NCBI GenBank assembly: GCA_029990175.1
Contig: JARKIP010000035.1
Span: 38,826,001 to 38,890,000, forward strand
Length of the DNA: 64,000 bases
Reading direction: 5' to 3'
DNA from: Petunia secreta
Taxonomy: Eukaryota; Streptophyta; Magnoliopsida; Solanales; Solanaceae
Below the pieces are notes generated by a model. It saw only the letters and a list, made by a program, of their open reading frames with translations. It made no database searches and was not told the origin of the DNA. The translations under genes were made by a program, and so were the position numbers. Positions within the stretch are counted from its first letter, which is position 1. Each line of letters opens with the position of its first letter. Positions 25,601 to 35,295 of this stretch are shown here, in pieces.

Positions 25601-27741
25601 ATTTCCTTTACTACTCTCGTCTGGATTATATTAATTGAGCTACCTGAATCCACTAATACTCATTTAACATCATGATCCAATACTCGAAAAGTGACTACCA
25701 ATGGATCATGGTTCGGAAACAATAGTTCATATGCATCTACATCATCACCTTTGATGATGTCTCTGGATAAGGCATCTCAACTCCATGAGTAACTAACACT
25801 GTAGCATATCTCTTATACGTCATCCCACTTACTTTTAAACCTCCAGCAATAAAATTGATCATTCCCTTTGGTATCGAAGCTCTAGGTGGTCCGTTAGGAC
25901 CCCGATTCTTAGAATAGGTCTCCTTCCCCTTATCGGTGAGCTACTTCTCAACAACTGTGTACCCAGTGCATGTTAGCTTGACTTCTAGTGAATGGTCTTT
26001 ATGGCACGAACAAGTCTTGATCAGTATGGACTGCATCATCCCAGTTGTGGCATAGTTTATATTTTTTATTAAAGCTTTCGAACATTCCTAAAAGTATTAG
26101 ATGTTAGTAGTATGAATTGAACCCTCGACCTTCTTCTAACTTGAAAAGTACAAAATTATTTGTGCTAGACTCCTTTACTCATTAAACCTACAAGAAACAA
26201 TAAAAAAACATCTTTAAAGTGACTATGCTTGCAAAACAATCATTGTACGCCACTGCCAAGCAGTGTTGTAAAATGGGAGGAAGGAAAATTTTACTTAGAT
26301 TGTAATTCTCATGAAAGCTCAACTTTATGGTTTACATATGAGTTATAATTTTAGCTCTATATGCTCTTTTCATTTACTCTTAATTTTCTACCCAAAGTTT
26401 AACATCTTACCTTTCTTTCTAAACTTTGCACCGGGTACACAGGTTTACATAGCCTTCTTTTCCATAGGAATGGGAGCAGGTCCTTGGCTCATTATGAGTG
26501 AGGTAACCTTGAAATATACATTTATGTTATTTATCTCATGATTAGGATGAAGCTATCGTATTCATAAAGAATTACAAAATGAAAGATGGTCTTAATTAAG
26601 TAATATGCATGCAGGTGTTTCCTTTACATGTAAAGGGATTAGGCGGGGGTTTGGTGACATTGATGAATTGGTTTGGTTCTTGGGTTATTTCTTACACTTT
26701 CAACTTTCTCATGTTGTGGAGTTCACACGGTAATCTCAGTGAACACTACCTACTGTGTTTTTCTTTTTTTAAGTTCTTTAATTTTCACTAATAGAAAAAC
26801 AAATCTTACTATTTCCGGAGTTAGTAATGTTGTTAGTAAAACTTACTATTTCAGGAGTTAGTAATTTCTCATATCTAAACCGACAAAAGAATTGCTTGCT
26901 GCTTTAATTGAACATATTATTTTTAATCACAAAATGACTTTAGGCATTAATGACACGTTATAGTGTTCGCTTTTTTGCCGAATGAAGAAGTACTTTAATT
27001 CACAATTCCTTTCCATGAAAAAAAAGAATTCACCCTTCTACATTGTATGGGACACCATTTGATTGAATATGAGCTTAAAAGGTTAGTTTGACTTATACAT
27101 TTTATAAGTAATAATTTAACAATATGCAGTTAGCAAAGATAGACAATGTGAATGCTTTGGAGAACTTAAAGATTTTAGTCTTTACCACCTCCTTTTGTAA
27201 TTCTGATTCGGACATTGACCGCTTGGGCACTATGCACCCAAGAATAGTCAAGGCTTGTGATATCTATTATTACTAATAATATAGTATCTTTATTACCCAA
27301 AAAGAACAAGATATTAGAATTGATAATCACTATAAAGTTAATATCATGTGAAAATGTTATATTTAAAAATATAGTCTGCAATTGGTTAAACTGATTCAAA
27401 ATCTAGAAACCTGTAGAAGCTGCGGAAAATAATATCTCCATTTATCCAAGATAGATAGATCGTTAGATCGCCATGTAAATTTGACCATATTCAGACAAGG
27501 TTCTGTTCTTGTCTTATGATAAATTAGATATTAAAGCTATAGTATAAAAAAATATGACTGCTTTTACTAATTGCAACACGATGAGTAATGTGATATTTTT
27601 TTTCTTTTTAAATTTCTTATTGCAGGAACCTTTTTCTTATATGCATTTGTTTGCCTACTTGCCGCGATCTTCATCTACAAAATGATTCCTGAAACAAAAG
27701 GAAGAAGGCTCGAAGAAATTCATGCTTCACTCAATTCATGA
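10700..27741 (+). CDS. ERD6-like monosaccharide transporter, C-terminal half (7 exons)
   Basis: A major facilitator sugar carrier, by family expected in the vacuolar membrane moving hexoses with protons. Exons with AG/GT borders: 10700-10743, 10866-10928, 11167-11226, 11552-11605, 26443-26502, 26615-26729 and 27626-27741 (stop TGA 27739-27741). Joined, they stay in frame. Landmarks: GTILFGVLQ (TM7), DRTGRRPLLM (the GRR loop motif), SIGMGAGPWLIMSE and VFPLHVKGLGGG (TM10 signature), NWFGSWVISYTFNFLM, and PETKGRRLEEIHASLN at the C-terminus, the family's sugar transport signature. The exon pattern and C-terminus match the ERD6-like/SFP group closely. TM1-6 must lie upstream of the window or be lost. 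The fourth intron is 14.8 kb, filled by LTR elements. Whether the gene is still expressed cannot be told. Confidence 0.88.
11694..13889 (-). mobile_element. LTR A (3' LTR) of gypsy-type element in transporter intron
   Basis: Homologous along its length to the sequence from 17690. It starts (plus sense) TGACACGACCCGAAT, compared with TGATAAGACCCGAAT at LTR B. It ends near 13889, where A and B stop matching, and a purine-rich tract follows on minus. LTR A has only about three copies of the 54-bp minisatellite against more than eight in B, which explains most of the length difference (about 2.2 against 2.5 kb). Confidence 0.8.
12420..12575. repeat. 54-bp minisatellite, ~3 copies (LTR A)
   Basis: Copies of a unit containing GGGACTCTCATCGATTACC and GAAGTATATGCAATAATG, here quite diverged. 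Same repeat as in the LTRs to the right. Confidence 0.75.
13890..13912 (-). promoter_or_regulatory. probable polypurine tract
   Basis: On minus the sequence just before LTR A reads GGAGGAGAAAGAAACGACC. A purine-rich run directly 5' of a 3' LTR is the plus-strand primer of LTR elements. Its place agrees with a minus-strand element whose 3' LTR is LTR A. Confidence 0.55.
14865..15065 (-). mobile_element. Au-like SINE, with an internal ~50-bp duplication
   Basis: The core words CCCAGTGGTATCCCACCAAG, GGGGTCTGGAAGGGTAAG and TGTACGCAGACCTTACC, with the flanking CAACAACAACAATAACAAC run (TTG-rich 3' tail on minus), match the SINE family I know as Au in plants. The block containing GAGGCTGTTTCTGATAGACTC is present twice (near 14966 and 15013). 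Recognition is from memory. Confidence 0.65.
15220..15560 (-). pseudogene. 3' end of an RTE/L1-type LINE ORF2
   Basis: The minus frame 15519-15310 contains MREARLRWFGHVKRSTDAPV and RRGRGRPKKNWG. After a stop the same frame goes on with VIRQDMAHLQ and DMALDRKKWRS. This C-terminal signature is found at the end of many plant non-LTR ORF2 proteins. Only the tail is present, with at least one stop; it was probably carried in as a 5'-truncated insertion inside the LTR element. Confidence 0.75.
16000..17400 (-). pseudogene. decayed gypsy gag of the LTR A/B element
   Basis: Read on minus in shifting frames: ARILAAQILQ-like sequence near 17320, MEKFLSRNERDENYCQFE near 16870-16810, SVSEYEIEFSKMAGYALELV near 16795-16735 and RFIDEL near 16695. 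These correspond to the usual Gag order (F.ERFLP...F..L.QG..SV.EYE..F..L...A..LV...RFIDGL). Stops occur about every 30 codons. Downstream, basic sequence (KVKAKRARARKP near 16590) may be from the nucleic-acid-binding end of Gag. No function remains. Confidence 0.65.
17676..17687 (-). promoter_or_regulatory. primer-binding site, initiator Met-tRNA type
   Basis: Plus-strand GCTCTGATACCA reads TGGTATCAGAGC on minus, complementary to the 3' end of initiator tRNA-Met. It is two bases from the LTR B border (TG at 17690). This fixes the orientation of the element and shows that LTR B served as a 5' LTR. Confidence 0.9.
17690..20173 (-). mobile_element. LTR B (5' LTR of the A/B element; first LTR of the tandem array)
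   Basis: Starts TGATAAGACCCGAAT next to the primer-binding site and aligns with LTR A. On its outer side it runs into protease-coding sequence of a gypsy element (20174-20524) and not into host DNA. LTR B is therefore also the 3' LTR of a second, truncated element. Confidence 0.8.
18408..18870. repeat. 54-bp minisatellite, ~8.5 copies (LTR B)
   Basis: The unit has the core CACCGGCTTGAGACTCTCAT then CGATTACCGGGAAGTATATG. Successive CAATAATG words lie 54 bp apart (18503, 18557). 54 is a multiple of three and the unit lacks stops in two opposed frames, which yields 77-186 residue open frames with an 18-residue period. These are not genes. Confidence 0.9.
20174..20524 (-). pseudogene. gypsy protease fragment, copy 1
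   Basis: On minus: KGMINFIAGGLKVSG (gag-PR linker), YATVLVTHGVEMPYPE, DPLVVTFRVLDHDV and LVDSGSSINIIQARVV, the retropepsin active-site loop (DSG). Two stops are seen (after SSKVMM and after HDVK). The sequence then goes straight into the LTR, so RT to INT are deleted. Confidence 0.75.
20525..22853 (-). mobile_element. LTR C (tandem copy)
   Basis: Near-identical to LTR B from 17854 on; lacks the terminal ~160 bp including the end beside a primer-binding site. Cannot act as a complete LTR. Confidence 0.85.
21088..21548. repeat. 54-bp minisatellite, ~8.5 copies (LTR C)
   Basis: Same array and same copy number as in LTR B, with private substitutions. The equal length shows that the 2.68-kb unit was copied after the minisatellite had expanded. 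Confidence 0.9.
22854..23204 (-). pseudogene. gypsy protease fragment, copy 2
   Basis: Same fragment as at 20174-20524, with the DSG loop and the same fusion points. Scattered differences only. Confidence 0.75.
23205..25533 (-). mobile_element. LTR D (tandem copy)
   Basis: Third LTR copy, also without the first ~160 bp. Followed on the right by the longest protease/gag remnant. Confidence 0.85.
23768..24228. repeat. 54-bp minisatellite, ~8.5 copies (LTR D)
   Basis: Same array as in LTRs B and C. In this copy both strands keep a 186-codon open frame, a by-product of the 18-codon period. Confidence 0.9.
25534..26060 (-). pseudogene. gypsy protease and gag-end fragment, copy 3 and array edge
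   Basis: Up to 25884 it equals the other two protease fragments. Beyond, it continues into unduplicated sequence (NRGPNGPPRAS, then a Cys/His-poor stretch toward the Gag end), so this is the original flank from which the tandem copies were made. The right border with the transporter intron lies near 26060 but is not sharp. Confidence 0.6.
26061..26442 (+). other. 3' part of the large transporter intron
   Basis: AT-rich, ending in a T-rich tract and the acceptor TACACAG|GTTTAC at 26442/26443. No other feature seen. Confidence 0.5.
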
Positions 27742-28650
27742 GCCAAACAAAATCAAGAAGAAAAACAATAAATTTGATTTCAATTAAAAATGCGATGTTT
27801 TTATTATGGTTGAATGATAATTTTTAAAGTAAGGTGAGAAGAATTGGCAGGATTTTGTGCTTCAAGCAAATGTATCTTAGCAATGAATAATCAATCCCGC
27901 AAATGGGGAAAATAAAAGGAAATAAAAAACATAAATATCTGTTATTTATTTGATTAAAAGTTCTTAAAATAAATCATTACGCAGTGAAGTAATATATACT
28001 TGTATGTGTTAATTAGTCATGGAAGTGTCTTACATGTTGGTGGAAAGCATACAAGGGATCCATATTAAATATAAATGTTCTAATTATAGAAAGAGCGCTT
28101 AATTGTTCCTCTTGTAGTAGCGGAAGCAATAAAAAAATACTTGAATCGCGGCCAGAATTACTGGGTCAATGGTGGTTGCTACGGCATGTTGGATCAATTC
28201 TCTATAGAACAACTTAAATCCTAGTTTGTGTGTAGAGAAAAGCAAAGCGTAGAAAAATAAAGAGTTCTGTATTTACGTGTCTTTTAAGTGTACAATGTAG
28301 GTGTACTTATATAGGAGCCGTCAAGGATTATACTAAGGAATTTTTACATTGTATAGATATTTGGAGATGTCTTTAACATAAAATAAATACATTGTTCCTA
28401 ATTTATTGTATATAGACCTTTAGACTTATGTATCTCACTTTTTTTTAAGCCATTATCATAAACTGACGTTAGACCCATAAACGTGCCTATTTTTGTGGGA
28501 GTATTGGGATTGACTGTTTTAATGCATGCATATCTACTATTTATTATCTGATATTAATTAATTAATATACACTATCACCTATCTCCTAAATTTATGGTAG
28601 TATCTTAATTATAGCGGTAAACCAAAAGTTAAAAATTTCAAAACAAAAAT
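27742..28650. other. transporter 3' flank; possible LTR scrap at 28080-28460
   Basis: The first few hundred bases after the stop are AT-rich and probably the 3' UTR (AATAAA-like words near 27765 and 27910). Around 28300 on minus a CTATATAAGTACACC box followed by a transcribed-looking leader suggests a solo LTR or LTR fragment in reverse. No terminal repeats were found. Confidence 0.3.
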
Positions 28651-28902
28651 TTAAACACAAAGGAACCTTTTCATCTACTTCAAGTTCTCTTTCTTTCCAT
28701 TGGGAATCTAAACCAAAACATCAACAGTCTTTTGAGCCATTCCGTCATCTTGCCCGCCGTTTTGTTACATCATTCTCGGTAATCCCTTTCGCTCTTTCAT
28801 TTATTAATTTGTTTAGTTCTGTGGTATTTGGTTTTTATTTTGTAAATAACATAAACATAATTGGTGATTTTTAGTTGTTTTCCACAATTTTTAACTAATT
28901 TT

Positions 28903-29787
28903 TAGAGCCGTCAATATAGGCTTGGCCCGCTGGGTTGGCCCGGTCTGGCCCGTAATTTAATAGGGTAGGGCTAAGATTTTTTTAGCCCACGAAACACTGA
29001 GGCTTTTTAGCCCGGCCCACGCAAGCCCACGGCCCGTAAGGCTTGGGTGAGGCTGGGCTGGGTCGGCCTGTGGGCTTAATTAAATAAAATAATTTAAATA
29101 ATAAAATAAGAACCAGTCTAAAAATAATGAAACAGAGCTTCCAGTTTTGAATATTTTGTTGCGATTTTTCAGTATTTATATTTTGACAAATATTATATTA
29201 TTGGTATCTTTTTATGTTTTCGTTTTTATGTTATTTGGAATACGGGTTCTTGGAGAATAGCAATTTACCAAATATGTGTGGTGACTTACCAAAGTTTGTA
29301 AATTTTTTTCCAAAGTTTGTAATTTTTTTTCTGATTATCTTGTGTTAACAACAGTTAATGATATCTGAAATTGCTCTAGAAATTTTATGAATTAAGGTTC
29401 TCTTTTAACTAATGAAAATTGAAATAAATTTTAAGTTCGCATTGGATACTTTTTGACACCAAAGTTTGTATTTAATTTTGCTTGTTTACATTATCCCCTT
29501 TATAAGAATTGTTTAGTTGGATATCATGGCAATATTTGGTTTACTTCTAGTATATACTGTTATTAAAAATCCAAAAATCAAACTAACATTATTAAGAAAT
29601 AATAAATAATAAATAATAAATAATGGTGGGCTAGCCCGGCCCGGCCTGCAGCCCACATAGGGCTGGGTTGGGCTAATAATATAATGGCCCGTGTGAATTG
29701 TGGGCCAGCCCGGCCTGGCCCGGCAAATTGCAAAGCCCACGTGGGCTGGGTCGGGTTGGGTCGGGCCGGCCCATTTTGACAGCACTA
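28903..29787. mobile_element. non-autonomous hAT element with 8-bp target duplication
   Basis: Target duplication CTAATTTT at 28895-28902 and 29788-29795. The ends are TAGAGCCGTCAATAT on the left and, reverse-complemented on the right, TAGTGCTGTCAAAATGG. Subterminal regions are packed with GGCCCG/GCCCAC/GGGCTGG words on both sides (28920-29075 and 29628-29775), while the middle is AT-rich. 885 bp with no transposase. Eight-base duplications and subterminal repeats are typical of hAT elements. It sits in what looks like a 5' UTR intron of the Ulp1-type gene (donor after ...TTCTCG|GTAATCC near 28780, acceptor TTTCTAG| at 29827). Confidence 0.85.
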
Positions 29788-30342
29788 CTAATTTTTTTTC
29801 TGTTGATTTTTTGGGTACAATTTCTAGAGTTGTAATGGCTAAGCGAAGGGGTAAGAATGACAAAAAACCGTGCATGTAAACGATGATGATGATTTTGAAG
29901 ATTTTGATATCTCCTCTCCGAACAAAACAGCCGTTGAGAAACCAAGTCGTGTCACTAGATCCACATACAAACTGAACAGTAACAAGAGGACTCGTCAGGC
30001 TGATAATCTCAAAATGAAAACTAAAAAGGTTGGGTCCAGACGGTAAAGGTGTAAGAATTGACACATCGAGCGAAGACTCTGACAGCGAGCCCCCTGTTAT
30101 TGTAAAAAAAAAAAAGTTTTATGTGGTTCATCTCCGTCTTCATTGAAGAAGAAGTTATTTCAAGTGAAGAGTAAGAGAGCAATTATATCTGTTAAGAATG
30201 ATGACTTTCCTTTGGTTGATGTGGATGTATGTTAATATAATATTCCGCACGTGTGTATCACTAATACGTTGATTTATTTATTTCAATTGTACTTTTGTAC
30301 ATACTAGACGGATATACCTTGCATATTAGTGATATTCAACTT

Positions 30343-30345
<3 letters not shown>

Positions 30346-30408
<63 letters not shown>
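30346..30408. repeat. (TA)n microsatellite
   Basis: About 30 uninterrupted TA dinucleotides within an intron of the Ulp1-type gene. Confidence 0.98.
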
Positions 30409-30409
<1 letters not shown>

Positions 30410-30752
30410 TACATACATATTAGTGATAAAAGCATATATTGTACATATTAGTGATATTCAACTTTAAACATGCATACACACAGTATATATACTACATACA
30501 TATTATTGATATTCACCTTAGCATAATGTGAATACAGGAATATACAGTGTATGCATACTTCATACATATTAGTATCCCTTTAAATTTTAAATCCGTTTAA
30601 CAAATATTGTATATACCATAGTCCCATTATGGTTAATATACATTTAATATGATTAGATGTATTTAGTTTCTATACTTAATTATTAGTCTTATATTCATAT
30701 ATTATGTTAAATTAAAATTTCATTGACATTATATGATTTTCTCATTTGTTTT

Positions 30753-30822
<70 letters not shown>
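30753..30822. repeat. (TTG)n microsatellite
   Basis: About 23 TTG units. Read in one frame it gives a poly-Cys run; that is an artefact of the repeat. Confidence 0.98.
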
Positions 30823-32689
30823 ACTTATCGTATTTTTAAATTCTTGTGTAATTTAAATTTATATTTGTGTATTAGCGATTTAAACTCTATTTTCCTCCGG
30901 ACTAATACCGAAGCCGTAGGATATGTACACATACAAATGTGGAAGCTGTCCCAACTATTAAGAAGGTGCTTAATGACAGATTATTGGAAATGTTCAGGCA
31001 GTCTTGTTTTGGAAATTTCCTTGACATGCTTGCCTTTGGAACGTGCAACAAATTGTTGAATTCTCTGTAGTTGCGAGAGGTATGTCCGCCAAGGGATGAT
31101 GTAGACGCTTTGTGGTTTGATTTTTACGGCAGTAAAATGAGGTTCGGACTCATGGAGTTTGGTTTGGTAACTGAACTCAACTGTGTTGGTGATCATTTAA
31201 AAGAGTACAATTCGAAAGAGCCTAACAGATGGCTACAACTGTACTTTGGTGGGGCATCAAAAGTTACAAAGAAAGCATTAGTTGAGTATTTTGTTAGCAA
31301 AAAGTGGAGAAGTGATAAAGATGCTATAAAGCTTGTTGCTTTATATTTCATCCACATATTTTTGTTTTCTACAAAGAATTCTGCAAATTTATACACTACT
31401 ATTGGGGAGAAGGAATTTAATCTTGTTGAATGTGGTGCATGGAAGAGCTTTCCATGGGGTACAAAGGTGTTTCTTGCCACTATTATGTCGATGCATGACA
31501 AGCTGAGGCCCTTTTTACAGTGTTACCATTTTGCTGGATTGCCGTATGCCTTGCAGTCATGGTTTTATGAAAGTTGCCCCACTGTGCATGACAAGATTGC
31601 TGTTAGAGTTGCAAACACATCCCCCGAATTCTTAATTGGCATGTTAAGAGGACTCATGATTTTGAAGAGTTGCGGAAAGGGTTTTTCAGTTTAAAGAAAC
31701 GCCACGTATATATTCCATCTGTTGATTATTTTTGTATGATGTTGATTTTATACCTCTATTATAGTTTTTGTATACCTAAAATATTTAATATATAATACTA
31801 TTTTAATGTTCTTTTTATGTGTTTTGAACATTAATTTTGTATCTTTATATTCCAAGGTACTGTTTACAAAGGTTGAACCTAATGAAGAAGAACTTGTCAA
31901 ACTTAAACTACCGGAGTTTAAATCATATGACATTGATCCAGAGTTTGGTATTGATCCTACTCGTGATGAGGCAGCTATTGTAAGTCAAAATTCACCAACG
32001 GAAGGACCAGGACATCAACCAACTTCTAGTCGTGTTAATCACCACCCATATCCCGATATGCAATTATTGTTTGGTCAACAGAAATTGTTGTAAGCTGACC
32101 TGTCTGGCTTAAAGTTGTATATGGTTAAATATTTTGATAAAATCTTTAAGAAGCTAAACATTGATCCTGATGATATTGGAGAGAGCCATGTTTATGCCGG
32201 GGTATGCGTTTGGGCTTTTAAAGCTACATATGTTAGCTAGTTTCAACTTATTTACCTTTTTCTTCTTTGTTATTAAAGGTTTCTAGGTCGGATCAAGCAA
32301 TAAATCAAAGAGGTCAACATCAGGCTGATGGTCCCTCAGTTATACATCTTGATCAGAAAGTGGAACTGAATTTTGGTTATCAATTCTATGGTATTTGTTT
32401 ATTCATGTTTATGCAATTTCCATCACAAAATATATCTATGTATTTTGTGATCTTTTTCCAGGACCTTCTGAAAAGCAACCTGAAATGTTTCATGATCATA
32501 CAGATATCCCTGATGGATTTCAAATGAAAAATCCCATAGGTATTCATACTGTGATTTTTACAATATAAACAATTTATTGCATTAAAATAGTATTTTTTTT
32601 TAATTGTTATATTTTCTGATATCCATTATTGGTTTAAAATATTCTCTTTAAATAAACTTTTGTGTTTTTTATTCTATTTATTGCTGTTT

Positions 32690-33620
32690 AGAATCTGCAG
32701 AAAACCTACAAGAAATGTTCCATGATGAGCAAGTTATTTTGGATGGAATAGGATTATTTAATCCTCTAGATATTCATGATATATTTGTCCAGTATTGACT
32801 GAATATTCATTTAAAATAGTTCACTTTTCAGATTAAATGTACTGTATCCATAAATTGTTAAAATAGATATCTTCCACTGGTTTTTATTATCTCTGTAGGT
32901 CTTGCTGGTGAGCATGAACCAATGGCTAATGCTGTACATGGTAAATCTGTTTTACTTGTTGTTCAATTGTATGGTTTCAATAATTTGGATGATATTATGC
33001 TTCTTTAAATATTTATTTTTTATTTGTTTTTTGTTATTTTATTTTTCAGTTATTACCTACAGAAAAGCAACAAAATAATGTCCCATGATGTGCAAGGTAA
33101 ATCAGATGGAACTGAAATGGTTAATCCTCAAGGTATACATAATATATTTGTCCAATATCAACTGAATATTCATTTAAAAATAAACATATTTCATATGAAT
33201 TTTATTGTATCCATAATTTGTGTTAACAGCTTTCTTTTGTTTTATATGTATTATTTGTTCTTTAATTTTTTCCTGTTAGAACCTACAAAAGAGCAACAAA
33301 ATGCTACGCATGATGTGTAAGGTAACTCAGATGGAACTGAAATAGTTAATCCTCAAGGTATTCATAATATAATTGTCCAATATTAAATTCATATTCATTA
33401 ACAATTAAACATCTTTTAGATGATATCTATGTTATCCATAATTTGTGTTAATAGCTTTCTTTTTGTTGTTCATGTGTTATTTATTATTTATTTTTCTGTT
33501 AGAACCTACACAAGAGAAACAAAAAGCTAATCATGATGTGGAAGGTAATTTAGATAGAATTGAGATGGTTAATCCTCAAGGTATTCGTAATATATTTGTT
33601 AAATATTAACTGAATATTCA
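32690..33620 (+). repeat. tandem duplicated small exon/intron unit in the Ulp1-type gene
   Basis: Four units share an exon with GAACCTACA..., ATGATGTG.AAGGTAA and GGTTAATCCTCAAGG, followed by intron sequence TATTCATAATATATTTGTCC and ACTGAATATTCATT. Units start near 32697, 33055, 33278 and 33500, about 210-350 bp apart. The peptide unit resembles EPTKEQQNATHDVQGNSDG. Copies have diverged and some carry stops (for example TAA at 33319). Confidence 0.7.
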
Positions 33621-34556
33621 TTAATTGGAATTGAAATTGGCCATTTTTTGCAGAGGAATTGTATGGTATCCATACTTTGTCTTACCAGCTTTAGTTGTTT
33701 ATGAGTTTTATTTGTCTATTAGGCACTGATGAAGAACTTAAAAAAATGCCACATGATATGCATGGGAACACTGTCGAAATTGGGCAGCAAAATCATCAAG
33801 GTATTATGTTTTTATTTTACCAAATATTACAGCATGTTTAATTTAATATGGTTAACTGTGTCTAGCCAACTGTGTTAAATTATGGAGAGATTCTTTTATA
33901 GTTACTTTTAAAAACCTTCCATCTGCTAGCACTCTATTTAACCAATACGTGCATGAAGGCCTTTTTATGGATTACGGTTATGATATCCGTGATGCATTTA
34001 GATTGCACGACATCGAATTCACTAATTTTAGTGTAGTTGTTGGCAAGCCAGTTCTTACAAAAGCCAAAGTTGGCTTTGATGACAACTCTATGGAAACAGC
34101 TGATGTTCAGGGAATTGGCTTGGACAGTCATCGGCGTATAGATAACATTCATCATGACTTTGCTGCTGGTAAAATTTAAGGCATTCTTAAAAGTCATCTT
34201 TTGCTTCCTTTCTTTCTAATTACCTTAACACAATTTGATTTTATAGATATGTCCCTTCTAATTGTCAGGTCAAGACAATGTTATAACAAACCTGATTGTT
34301 GATCAAGTATTGAAAACGGATGCACCTCCTTCTGTGGTGGATCAAGGTTTGAAGATGCTAAAAATGTGTACTCTTATATGCTAACTTTATTTGTACAATA
34401 TTTTATTTTGATTCTCATACTATTAAATAGGATCTCATCCTACTGAAAAGGAAAACTTTTGATGAGGAGCTCAATATACATGATATGCAAGCCGAGGGCA
34501 GTGTTAACCGCACAAGCGTAGACCCTCTTTCCCAATTGGGTGAAACCCAATGGCAC

Positions 34557-34760
34557 GAGCTCACTGCAAGTGCTACTAAAGTGGTTAAAAACAGGGTTTA
34601 AGTGAATGAGTTACCTGCTGCATCCCTTAATGAGTTACCTGCAGTCATTCAAGTGAATGAGCTCACTGCAAGTGCTACTAAAGTGGTTAAAAACAGGGTT
34701 TAAGTGAATGAGTTACCTGCTGCATCCCTTAATGAGTTACCTGCAGTCATTCAAGTGAAT
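34557..34760 (+). repeat. 102-bp tandem duplication
   Basis: GAGCTCACTGCAAGTGCTAC begins at 34557 and again at 34659, and the two copies are almost identical. 102 bp is 34 codons, so the duplication would keep frame, but each copy has a TAA in the AACAGGGTTTAAG word. Confidence 0.9.
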
Positions 34761-35295
34761 GAGTTACCTGATAATGATGATCATTAAGAGGAAAGAATAC
34801 ATCCGTTAGACAACGTTTTTGAGGAGGAAGGAGGTCATGTTGTTGTTCCAGATGTGACACCTCAGATTTCAGTCCGCACGAGAAAGAGTTCCAATTCAAG
34901 AATTCTTCTTTTATCAATGAATTTGGCTCCAGTGGAACATGCTTGGAACTGTCTCAGAGATGCATCTTTTGTCTCATCCATCCCCTGTTGGCAATCATAC
35001 GGACTGAGCCTGATTTCAACCTTACATATCAGTGGGGTCCCTGGATTGATCGTAAAGTGCTCACCAAATCCAAGTGAGTACACCACATTAACTATGCTGC
35101 ATATTACACCCTTAAAGGTTTTTTTGTTCCTGTCATCATTGTTTTTATTTTTTTTCCAGGGTTGGTAATCTGTATCCAGCTAGGGAAAACAATCTGAATC
35201 CCAAGTTTAATTTTGGAGTGCATGTGGTTGAAAAGAAGGAGTGGTTCCATGTACTCAACTATGGCTCAAAAGAACTCAGTAGCACGGTATTCGTC

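Larger units (their letters stand above)
17854..25884. repeat. 2.68-kb tandem repeat, three units (LTR plus protease fragment)
   Basis: The junction word ACATAAGAAGTTA occurs at 17854, 20525 and 23205, so unit lengths are 2671 and 2680 bp; the third unit ends at about 25884. Each unit holds nearly the whole LTR followed by about 350 bp of gypsy protease/gag sequence. Units differ only by scattered substitutions and small indels. At each internal junction GAAGCTCTA of the internal region is fused to CATAAGAAG of the LTR; the intact LTR there reads AAGCTGTACATAAG, so the break has a short homology. Copies 2 and 3 lack the first about 160 bp of the LTR (plus sense). Confidence 0.9.

Noticed and set aside
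29513..30064. 183-codon minus frame across the hAT right end
   Set aside because: It crosses the MITE border and the GGCCC-rich subterminal repeat and covers the Ulp1 gene antisense.
30733..31059. Open frame with a run of about 23 cysteines
   Set aside because: It is the (TTG)n microsatellite; the frame has no other content and lies over an intron of the Ulp1-type gene.
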